Below, piece after piece: positions 21,173 through 30,504 of a stretch of 64,000 bases of DNA; the stretch's first letter is position 1; every line of letters begins with the position of its first letter. Made by a program: the position numbers and the translations under genes. The notes under the pieces are model-generated. The model was not told the origin of the DNA and did no database searches. It saw only the letters and a list, made by a program, of their open reading frames with translations. The stretch is from Lunularia cruciata (taxonomy: Eukaryota > Streptophyta > Marchantiopsida > Lunulariales > Lunulariaceae). The stretch is from the NCBI GenBank assembly GCA_948567375.1, contig OX419755.1, forward strand, positions 12,095,001-12,159,000, given 5' to 3'.

Positions 21173-22338
21173 CCACTAATGTAACTCTAATCGAGATAAC
21201 TACACTAGGAGAAAGGGCAACCTGTAACCTGCCATTATAACATGCACTCTCACGGTCTGTAGGTCATCACTTCCTGCCTCACCGGAGAGAAACAAAGGTA
21301 GTCTAACTGGTCATCACTCCAGCCTCACTATCAAGAGCACACTAGAGCACCAACGCTCAAAAGTCAGAGCACCTCACACAAACGTGGTGCACAAACAGGA
21401 AGCAAAGAATGGAGGGGATCCAATCACAAGAAATCTAAACAAAAACCCTCCATCTCATAAAACAACACGGGACTGACTCTACCACCATTTGGCATTTGAA
21501 ATAAGAGAAGTTTGTATCTAAGTCCTAAGCTACCAAGATCACCAAGAATGGGATCAAATTGTCTCTCTTAGCCAAAGCTACAAGTGTATAGATAACAATG
21601 GTGCAGTCACTAGGACAACAAGTGACGGTGGACCAGTTGGCTAGGACACTAGTCTAGGAACAAGAGATCTAGGGGTCAAACCTTGTTGCGCACAATCTAA
21701 CAGGATAGGCAGATTTTGCCAACCAATGACCAAGATCTACTCTAAACTAGCTAGCCTCACGCCAACAAGCTGGCTTGTTGGCCCTTTGTAGCCTCTCATA
21801 GCTCTATGCCTCAAAATGCCAAAATTCAACCAAATGAGCCTTTCTTCTTGCCATTTCAAACCTCCTCCAAAATCTGGCAAAACTCCTCCAAACTTGCCAA
21901 ACTCCTCCAAATTGGCAAAAGTCCTCCAAATCTGGCCAAAATCTGATGTAAACCCTAAATTTGGCTGACCACCAAATCCTCCACTAACGCTTCACTTGAG
22001 CCAAATTGAAAACATGGGTTTCTCTAAATCACAAATTCACAAGAATGGCTTCCCAACTCCACCTTCAATTTTACTTTCTGAGCCCAACTTGCAACAAATT
22101 GGTCCTACCTTCACCTCTTGAGCTCAAAATCACAACCACTACTTGAGATTTGCTCCTTCTTTGCTCAAAAATTGGCCAGCACTTCCGCATACCGTCTGCC
22201 TTACTGCCAAATCTGCATCAATTGAACAAGCTTCTGCACACTAGGGAAAAAATGAACTTGAATTGAGCTACCAATGATCCACCAAGCTTGGAGATACCAC
22301 CAACACTCAAAGTTCCTGCACCCGATTCTCCCTTGAGC
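21173..22338 (-). other. Family B 5' leader
   Basis: Over 1.1 kb without a credible ORF lies between the LTR block and gag. It is homologous to 26911-27730, so it is part of the element rather than host DNA. It contains short repeats such as TCCTCCAAA-TTGGCAAAA (21850-21950). No primer-binding site matching initiator Met tRNA was seen next to the LTR block. Confidence 0.5.
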
Positions 22339-22796
22339 TGATGTAATCAGATTGTTTACCACTCTCAACTCAACTCAACTCAGATCAGTACTTGATCTGT
22401 CACTCTATAAACTGCCAACAACTAGGCATTGATTACAATCAAGCCACACCCACTCCAGCATAGAGAATCCAAGTGATGCTCGCCGGCCTCTATCCACCAT
22501 AGCCAAGAACTCAAAGGCTCAACATCAAAGAAGTGAGCTCTCTAGAGCTGCACTTTGAAAGTATACCCCCTAGATCCAAGCTAGGTTTGAACCCTAACGG
22601 CCCCATTGATGGCACACTTGACGGTGCAAACGGTGCAAAGTGATAGAAGGCTCCACCGTGAAGTCAGTACTCCAAACACAAAATCTAACCATTGGAAAGT
22701 AGTCTCTAAGGAACTACTAAAATAGCTCTAACTACTATCACTGGAACTCCAATGTCCGAGCAATCTAGATGCAACACTACAAATGGTGTGACAACT
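22339..22796 (-). repeat. Family B LTR block (5' side)
   Basis: It begins TGTAATCAGATTG and ends GGTGTGACA on the plus strand, so it has TG/CA ends in both directions. It matches 9253-9727 closely (shared CTCAACTCAACTCAACTCAG, ACTCTATAAACTGCC). On its right it abuts the truncated polymerase region of a family A element. Compared with 9155-9832 it lacks the flanking 95-bp repeat. Confidence 0.65.
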
Positions 22797-23249
22797 CATT
22801 GGAGTACTCCCTGGTACTAACTCAATCTTGAAGGGCATACCATGATTAGAGGGCAATCCCTTTGGTACATCATCCAGAAATATGTCTATAAACTCCCAAA
22901 CTATGTGGTCAACCATTGCTTGATGAGGCTCTTGACTCTCCTTAGATTCTCCTTGTGCAATTGGCTTGATCCACACTGTAGAAATAGACTTATCTTCTTC
23001 CAAAGTTTGCTATATAGCTGCTTCATAGACAAACTTCTCATCTAGGAACTTATCTTCCTTCGGGGCTTGCTCTTTGATTGCTTTACTTACAAACTTCCCA
23101 TCTTGGGACTTCTCTTCCTTCAAAGCTTGCTCTATAGTTGTTTTCCTTACAAAATTCCCATCTTGGGATTGACTATCCTTAGGTGTCTTACTCATAGGTG
23201 CCAGACAACCTAATCAAAAATTCTTACCTTGGTGTTGTACTTAAATTTG
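22797..23249 (-). pseudogene. Family A N-terminal part of pol before reverse transcriptase
   Basis: The minus strand reads VWEFIDIFLDDVPKGLP, then GMPFKIELVPGSTPMS, the segment that precedes reverse transcriptase in Ty3/gypsy elements. Upstream (23010-23195) there is a short low-complexity run with imperfect repeats of QDGKFV...EQA-KE. It is truncated at 22797, where the family B LTR block begins. Confidence 0.7.
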
Positions 23250-23620
23250 TCATCGGGTCCAATCAAATTGAACCTTATGACATGCAAGCCAAGGTAGCCC
23301 TAGAATAATATCATAGTATAGAGGTGCCACTACAAACCTCATACATTCCAAATACTCCTTCCTAATCTTGAAGGTAACAAGATGCAAAGTATGGAATGCA
23401 AAACCCTTTCTACCATCCGCCATCATCAATCTACTTCCAATTATTGGCTTGATAGGAAAACCTAATTCCTTTGCTAATTGCATAGACATGCAATTCTTTG
23501 AATTTCCAAAATCAACCAAAATCCTACAACCATGATCAAATAGCATACCTTGCAAACTTACAGAAGTCAAGCCTTCAATCCCATTGGAACTAATCAAGTT
23601 CCCAATAGGCGGCTCAACAT
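23250..23620 (-). pseudogene. Family A retropepsin-like protease
   Basis: The minus strand reads SVSLQGMLFDHGCRILVDFGNSKNCMS, then MQLAKELGFPI and YYDIILGLPWLACHKVQFDW. It is the protease of a Ty3/gypsy polyprotein; ILGLPWL is its conserved C-terminal element. The active-site triad is D-F-G rather than D-S/T-G, explained by a single C-to-T change. It lies between the gag zinc knuckle (CFYYCQIGHHITKC, about 23720-23765) and the start of reverse transcriptase. Confidence 0.75.
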
Positions 23621-24307
23621 CTCCTATTGAGATTCCTTGTTTCCTTGATCATTCCGCCCTAGAATTTTCATTTGGGTGACTTGTCAAGGTCACTCATTCT
23701 TGAGTGGACACTTTGTAATATGGTGTCCAATTTGGCAATAATAGAAACATCCACCATTTTGTTGTAATCTTTCACAGTCAATTGTGCCAAGTGGTCTTTG
23801 CTAGATGGCATCAATTTCCATTGGCATTGGCTCCTCCACCTATGTGTAGTGTGTGGGTGGGTTTGGGGAAGGAAGAGGTTGAGATCAAGTTATCAAAACA
23901 AGGAATCAAAGCGCTTAGCCAATTGCATGGCTTCCTCTAAGCCTTTGGGCTCATGCATAGTCACTTCCAGTCTGGTGTGGGACTTCAAGCCTCTCATAAA
24001 GTGATCTATAGCCTCTCCATCTAGGATATCTGGAATTTTCATAATGGTGTTTTGGAATTGAGTGATATAGCTTCTTACCAAGCCAATCTATTTCAATTCT
24101 GCAAATTTATCTTGTGTGGCCTACGTGGCATTTATAGCTTGGAACCGCCCAATTATTGCAATCTTGAATTCTTCTCATGTCAAGATTGGCGTGATAAATT
24201 GCCACTCAGCTTGTTGTACTCTAAATTGCAACCATAATTTAGCCACTCCATCCAATTGGCTTGAGGCCTGTGAGCTGGCCTATTTCTCACTCAGGATGAA
24301 TCTCTGA
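23621..24307 (-). pseudogene. Family A gag, central and C-terminal part
   Basis: The minus strand reads QLDGVAKLWLQFRVQQAEWQ, LTWEEFKIAI, then GLVRSYITQFQNTIMKIPDI, DHFMRGLKSHTRLEV and LEEAMQLAKRFDSLF. This is the standard retrotransposon gag pattern. A degenerate zinc knuckle follows. Several stops occur. It is separated from its N-terminus (24946-25215) by about 640 bp of unrelated, LTR-like DNA. Confidence 0.75.
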
Positions 24308-24940
24308 TGGCTATTATGGTAGCACACCATGGACTAAGAAGGAAAGGACCCCAACTCCAACATACTCCTCAAAGGGTAACACTCCAAGATTCAAGATATT
24401 GCTTACTATAGAACTCAATGAGATAGAGATAGTTGCAAATGAAAGGATGATGAGTATCTCCTCATCCCTTGTTTATATACTTATGAAATATTTATGCACT
24501 AAAGTTACTATTTACCAAAGTAACTCAAAGTCTAAAAGGCTAAAAGTCAAGTAAAGTCAAAAAGTATAAAAAATATCCATCCACATAGGCATATTTCATT
24601 AAGCATGTGATCTTGACCCAAAAACTAAGTCAAGGATTTCTTCACATGGGCTATCCTTGGATTATAGAAGAATCCAAAACAAAAAGGCTTGCATGCCCAA
24701 GAGTTCTCAACTCTTTCCTCAAAGCCAAACACTTAGGAATAATACCAAGTCAACACACTAGAATCCAAAGTAGTGGTACTCATCTTATCCACTTCCTCTA
24801 GAGTAAGGTCCCTTCTATCTTAGCTATGACTTACTCTAGCTAATCATGACTAATGTAGAACCATCCTTTATCTATATAAGTAATATCTCTCATGTACTTG
24901 TTATACTAAGCTAATTATCATAATACCACACACATGCACA
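24308..24940 (-). repeat. LTR-like insertion within family A gag
   Basis: This stretch interrupts a gag that is otherwise contiguous. The plus strand begins TGGCTATTATGGTAGC and ends ACACACATGCACA, so the minus strand would start TGTGCATGTGTGTGG and end ATAATAGCCA. The minus strand has a TATA-like AAGTATATAAACAAGG about 170 bp from that end. I could not find a matching target duplication, so the exact borders are uncertain. It belongs to neither family A nor B LTRs. Confidence 0.5.
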
Positions 24941-24945
24941 AATGG

Positions 24946-25215
24946 GTGTTATAGGCAATTGAATTTGTCTTTATTCATCTTGAAGGTTTGTTGCTTTGAA
25001 CTAATGTTCATAATCAAACAAAAAATTTACATTGCACTTGGAAGGTTCTTGCCTTCAAATACCTTAGGCTTTGGAAATTGGATTCGCTCTTCTCCTTCTT
25101 GAACTAGTGCTCTCTCTACTTGCTCTTGTCTATGACGGTCTTGTTCATCCAACAATTGAGTAAGGTGCTTGGTTTGTTGTTGCATAGCAAGGATAACTTT
25201 GGGCATCGCCGCCAT
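24946..25215 (-). pseudogene. Family A gag N-terminus
   Basis: The minus strand starts at ATG 25215, MAAMPKVILAMQQQTKHLTQ, then LDEQDRHRQEQVERALVQEG and PKPKVFEGKNLPSAM. The Gln-rich helix and the FEGKN motif are typical of the start of the capsid region. It lies about 260 bp downstream (on the minus strand) of the primer-binding site and LTR, as expected. Confidence 0.7.
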
Positions 25216-25471
25216 GGCTTCTACTCTATCACACTATCCCCAATTTATCTAATTTATTAACATATAGAAGCAACACATCCACCGTTCTCCATAAGTTACA
25301 ACCGAAAGCACCAAGTGTTCCTCAAACAAGGTAATCATATGCAAAAAATCTTGTCCAAAATGTGAGGTGATGAATTGTGTGAAATGATGCTTGGGTAATA
25401 CTTAAACACAAAAACCCCAATGGTTTGGTGGAAGTGGATTTGGTGATCCATAGATTCCATCCATCCCATTC

Positions 25472-25486
25472 TTGCTCTGATACCAA
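25472..25486 (-). other. Primer-binding site for initiator Met tRNA
   Basis: The minus strand reads TTGGTATCAGAGCAAG directly after the LTR end TTTTACA. TGGTATCAGAGC is complementary to the 3' end of plant initiator Met tRNA, the usual primer of Ty3/gypsy and Ty1/copia elements in plants. Confidence 0.85.
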
Positions 25487-25930
25487 TGTAAAAGACCAAG
25501 ACCAAGGAGAGAAATAGAAGAATGGAAGATCACATCATGACACTTGAATGTGGGAAAACTCCAAATATCTAGCATGAGCTTTAACTCTAGTATTTATAGG
25601 GAGCATACAAGGCTCTTGAGAAGCTTCTCAAGAAGCTTCCTTGAGTTGCTTTCTTGGAGTGCAAGCCAAGTTAACCAAGAAATTTCTCAAGAAGTTTCCT
25701 TCTAGAAGCCGCTTACTTGGCTTGCAAGCTAAGCTAGTTGTAAGCTTCTAGTAGTTGGAAGCTTCTAGAAGCTTCCAACTCAAAGCTACTTACTTGGGGT
25801 GCAAGCTAAGTTAGTTGAGAAGCTTCCCAACAAGCTTCTTAGATACTTCTAGAATATTTTAGGCTAATTTATACTATTTGCTACTTTGTTAGCCCTAACT
25901 AAATTTTTTGCTAAAATCCATATTGTTACA
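25487..25930 (-). repeat. Family A 5' LTR with precise junction into family B gag
   Basis: This 444-bp LTR runs TGTAAAAGACCAAGACC to CCATATTGTTACA on the plus strand. Beyond 25930 the sequence CTCCACTTGCTCC continues the family B gag region, matching CTCCACTCGCTCC near 20009, which fixes the insertion point to the base. TATA (TATTTATA on plus) is at 25591-25598. A four-unit heat-shock element is at 25757-25776. Confidence 0.88.
25757..25776. promoter_or_regulatory. Perfect four-unit heat-shock element in LTR
   Basis: GGAAG-CTTCT-AGAAG-CTTCC is four alternating nGAAn/nTTCn units with no gaps, about 160 bp upstream of the LTR TATA box on the minus strand. It is the same arrangement as at 2795-2814, although the two LTR copies have otherwise diverged. 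Confidence 0.6.
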
Positions 25931-27780
25931 CTCCACTTGCTCCAAAAGATCTGGACTATCTACGCTACCTTGGGAAGCCAACTCAATGTGGTGCACTCTA
26001 CTACACTCTAGAAGAAGAAATAGTTGTGGATGAGGTCTCGCTACCAAATCCAAATGTCACCAATCTTTATTCCACCATGTTGAGCTCAATTCACTCAGCC
26101 AAACTAAGGACCACCACCAAAGTAGGTGAGGTGGCTTGTAACAATATATCATCATGTACTTTATGTCACAACTCCTTGTCCAAGATCCCATACCAAACTT
26201 GAATTGCCTGGACCTCAATAACTCCTAATAGAAACTGATTAGCAGTCTCATGCAAGTGTATGCCTCATGTAGGTTTTCTCCAACCTTCCATTGGAACTCC
26301 TATAAGCTCCTCTGCTTTTCAGTCCATACTCCTTGGTAGTTTTGCTTACAACACTAGAAGAACTCCACCATGGGGTTAAACCTTGGTACTACACCACCTT
26401 CTTTAGCAGTACCTCCAGTTGTAGTAGCACCATCTCCAACTAGTGTACCTCCATTGGATAAACCAATGCTACTAGAGCTCATGGATATTGCCAATCTACC
26501 CATAGAAACCAAGCTTGAAGTGATAGAGATGTAGTCTAGAGACCAATATTGTCTCCAGAGCTCAATCTCTTCTAAGTGAGCTCTATTGAACTCATGGCAA
26601 TCATCCATTGGTGGACACTCCAGGTGTTAGAACAATCCTTTCCCATGAAGGGTTTGAACAAATTCAGGTTCTGTATCTACTATAGATCACACCAACTATC
26701 AAACTCTTGGATGAAGTCATCCAACTCAATAGTACCCATTATACCAAAGTAGTACCTTGAGCCTTTGGAGGTCACATAAATCTCATCCATGTCCCACAAA
26801 AATGGTGCAGACACACAAAGTACACTCTCAATTGAATCAGCTCTTGTATCAAACTCTAAATCAAAGTCAATCTCCTCCCTCATTAGGACTTGAGATACAA
26901 GCGATACCAAGTGTCACTCCATGTAAACCCACTATTTATTATAATAATATTCTCTTCTAGAATCCATAAAGAACTTTGTCATGACGATGTAACTCAAATT
27001 GCAACCGTGACCACCACAAGTATCCCACCAAGAATCACCACCAAGTGCCACCACCAACTGAACACCATTCACTAATGTATAGCTCTATTTATGAAAACTA
27101 CACTAGGAGAAAGAGTGACTTGTAACTTACCATCATAACATACATTCTCATGGTCTATAAGTCATCACTTCTTGCCTCACCAAAGAGAAACATAGGTAGT
27201 TTGATTAGTCATCACTCCAATCTCACTATTGAGAGCACATTAGAGCGCTAGTGCTCTAAAGTTAGGGCACCTCACACAAACGTGATGCACAAACATGAAG
27301 TAGAGAATGGAAGAGGTCCAATCACAAGAACTCTTAACAAAAATCCTCCATCTCACAGATCAACATCAGACTGATTGTACTATAATTTGGCATTTGACAT
27401 AATATGAGTGTTTATCCACTCCTAAGCTATCAAAATCACCAAGGATGGGATCAAATCACCTCTCCTAGCCAAAGCTACATGTGTATATTATCAATCAATT
27501 AGTCAGTAAGACAACAAGTGAAAGTAGACCAATTGGCTAGGGCACTAGTCTAGGAACCAAAGATCTAGGGTTTACACCCTATTGTGCATAATCTAGAAGG
27601 GTGGACAAATTTTACCAAACAACTAGCAAAAACTCATCTAAATGTGCTAGTCTCACACCAACAAGCTAGCTTGTTTGCCTTTGTAGCCTCTCTAGCCCAT
27701 AGCCTTATGCCTCAAAACCTCTAAATTGCTAACACTACCAATCCAACATCTAAGCAAACTAGCTTTGGCACTGCAGATGC
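25931..27780 (-). pseudogene. Second family B fragment: gag and leader
   Basis: The minus strand 26910-26680 reads FLWDMDEIYVTSKGSRYYFG and LDDFIQEFDSWCDL; 26608-26354 reads MDDCHEFNRAHLEEIELWRQ and FNPMVEFF. Both align with the gag at 20435-21172. The non-coding part 26911-27730 aligns with the leader 21173-21830. The copy is cut at 25931 by a family A LTR and fades out near 27780. It carries more changes than the larger copy. Confidence 0.75.
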
Positions 27781-30112
27781 CGTGATAAGTGAGCCATCAC
27801 TATCAAGAGCTTATTAGATTAGATCTTTCGTGAGGGTGGTTATTAATTTCTCTTTTCTTTAGTGTGCTATAGTAGACACTAAACCTCTTTTGGGAGTGGT
27901 TCTTGCCCAAGAGGTTAAACAAGCAAGAATAGACAAATTGTAATATTGTGATACTTTATCTTCATTTATAGTCATTTCCAACCCGTTAAACAAGCAAGAA
28001 TAGACAAATTGTAATATTGTGATACTTTATCTTCATTTATAGTCATTTCCAACCCGTATCCTTGAGGGAACAACCTATTCTTACCATTTATACTATTAGT
28101 ACGTCAACACCAGTTTATCACAAGTTGACTAGGAAGTTTGGTCTTGGTTATGACCTATTAAGGTTAAAGGAAGCAAGTTCAAGAGGTTGCTATTGCTTAC
28201 AAGTCTTTAAACTTTCTCCTTCTCCTTTGTTAGAATTTTATTTATTCTTGAGGAAGCAATTATTTTATGTTATGCTTGAGAAGTCTTAGTTTTTTCACTT
28301 GTCACGTGATTTGTCTTTGTAAACCATGAGTTCTATTTGGTCATTTAGAGATATCTTATTGTGAGGAATTGCTTCCTTGAGGTTTGAAGACAAAATTCAA
28401 AGCATGATTCTACTAATAGTGAAGTGCTAGCTTTTACAATTGATGTTTCTCTACAAGGAAACATATCTCTTGTAGTCAATAGAGGAACATCAATTGCTCA
28501 TACAAGCAATATGAGCAAAATTGGTCCAAAAATAAATATAGATGAATATTTCAAAGATGATTTCATGAAAGAGGCTATAAAAGTATCCAAAAAAGTATCA
28601 AAATACCCTTTAAGACATGTATGACTATGTTTTGTAGTAAGGCTAAGATAGTCTTATGGGATTCCAAGCTTCTTGAGAGGAAGGTATGGGCATCACTGAC
28701 TCATATCACCTACTTGTACCAATACACCTCCAAGTACTAGTGAGTTTGGTTTGCACTAGGAGTCCAAATGCTTTAATTTGTTTTATTCACTTAATTTCCA
28801 TTTTCAATAAAGGCACACCAGAATATGCTAAAATAGTTTGAAGTAAACATTGATGAACAAAACTATCATTGTTTAGGACAAGAAAGTCAAAGAAAAAGTT
28901 ATCCTCAATCAACCTGCCCAATAATCCAAAGAAACAAACGTCTAATGCATAAGTGTAGTCAAGCCTTGAGCAATGTTGAATGTTAGGTGACAAGGACTAA
29001 AATTATACAAGTTGAATCTCACAAGTGAAGAAACGGGTTTAGAAAACAAGATTGAAATTTAACAAGTTGAATCTCATAATGCATCTTAGCAACACTAGTG
29101 ATTCTCAATAGCCTCCCAAGGACACAAAAGGAAGACAAGAATGATGAGTACATCCAATAGTCACCAAAATGCTCTAGATAGTCAATAATCTGCATATTGT
29201 ATGCCACAATGTCACATTGCTGGAGTATGGGAATTAGTCCAGTACAATCTAGACTACGCTTTCTAGGCTCTTGCTAGACTATGCATATTGGACGACATGC
29301 AATTCTTATCTCTTGGCAACATCATTTACCATATCAGCTTGAGTCTATCTACATTATAACCTTAGAGATCCTTATCTGGAGGGGGTTTATAATTATGGAA
29401 CACTTGTGAATATTACAACAAGGTAGGCTATAATCACAAACTGATGTTTACAAGTTGAATATTATGAGTGCAGAAACTTGTTCAAGAAACAAGATTGAAA
29501 GTTAACAAGTTGAATCTCACATTGCATCTTAGCAACACCAATGATTCTTGGTATAGCTCCGTCTAGATTTTAAATGACTGGCAATAAATAGCTTCCCAAG
29601 AAGAACATGAAAGGAAGACAAGAATAATAGTACCTCCAATAGACACAAGGGCGTTGAGGATTGGACATGGGCACACATAGTGCAAGGCATGAGAATGAGA
29701 TCCCGATTCTATATTCTATAGCTTATGACTTGAACGACTCCATGACGTATTATGATCGGCGTGGATTTCCTATTGAACCTATTGAAAAGAGTTGATACCT
29801 ATGTCTTTGAAGTCCGATTGCAGCTCAAGAGTCTATAGTTAAACTCAAGTAATTTACCAACATGTTGTCCTACAAGACCAATAACCTCAATTACTTAGAA
29901 ATAAGTTTTTCTAAGATATTGGAAACGTGCTTAGCCACTCCAAATTCCAGCACCAAACTTGGAAGGATGTAGAAATATGAGATGTCCCCAAACCTAGAAT
30001 TCACCAACTTGATTTGAACTAGTTTAGAATTCACTATCTTGACTGGAATTGTATTGAGGTTTGGGGGGAGGCGTATAAATATATTGAAAGGGTGTGAAAA
30101 CATCAGTTCCCA
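27781..30112. other. Gene-free stretch with local duplications
   Basis: No credible gene. There is a perfect 71-bp tandem duplication at 27914-28055. A diverged direct repeat of roughly 160-200 bp occurs at 29007-29168 and 29449-29655 (shared ACAAGATTGAAA, TTAACAAGTTGAATCTCA, GAAGACAAGAAT). A short ORF at 28424-28624 has no recognised similarity. Confidence 0.55.
27914..28055. repeat. Perfect 71-bp tandem duplication
   Basis: Two back-to-back identical copies (27914-27984 and 27985-28055), each starting GTTAAACAAGCAAGAATAG. No differences were seen, so the duplication is recent or an assembly artefact. Confidence 0.9.
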
Positions 30113-30504
30113 TAATTAATTACCTTATGCAAGGAAAATTATTAACCTATCACATTATTATTATCACACAGTCATTCATTATCTAATTAATATTTATAGA
30201 CCCATCTATAAACCTCGACCTATCATAACTCGGATATCTTAGGTGCGGTAGGGCAGATTTGTCATATAGACTCTATTGGGGCTTAGCTCCATGTTACCTT
30301 TATTTGTCTCTCCCTTGTACGGTTTGATGGGGTCTTCCCATCCTTCGTTTTTCCTACTCGGTCGCCTTTCGTATACCATAACTATTACTTACTATAATTG
30401 ATTACCTTATGCAAGGAAAAGTATTAACCTATCACACAGTCATTCATTATCTCTAATAATACTTATAGACCCATCTATAAACCTCGACCTACCATAACTA
30501 TTAC
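30113..30504. repeat. Diverged direct repeat
   Basis: 30113-30228 and 30397-30504 share TTACCTTATGCAAGGAAAA, ATTAACCTATCACA, CACAGTCATTCATTATCT and GACCCATCTATAAACCTCGA. The first copy has an extra TTATTATTATCACA. No coding content. Confidence 0.8.

Larger units (their letters stand above)
9155..22796 (-). mobile_element. Family B Ty3/gypsy element encoding a DNA methyltransferase and PHD finger
   Basis: A decayed minus-strand LTR retrotransposon. From 5' (right) to 3' (left): LTR block 22339-22796, leader 21173-22338, gag 19400-21172, protease around 18720-18900, C5-cytosine methyltransferase 17220-18300, reverse transcriptase and RNase H about 15300-16600, integrase 14100-15000, PHD finger 13896-14000 continuing at 9990-10102, and LTR region 9155-9832. 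A 3783-bp unit (10108-13890) interrupts it. Gag-PR-RT-RH-IN order is normal for Ty3/gypsy; the methyltransferase and PHD modules are additions. Many stops show that this copy is dead. Removing the inserted unit leaves about 9.9 kb. Confidence 0.8.
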
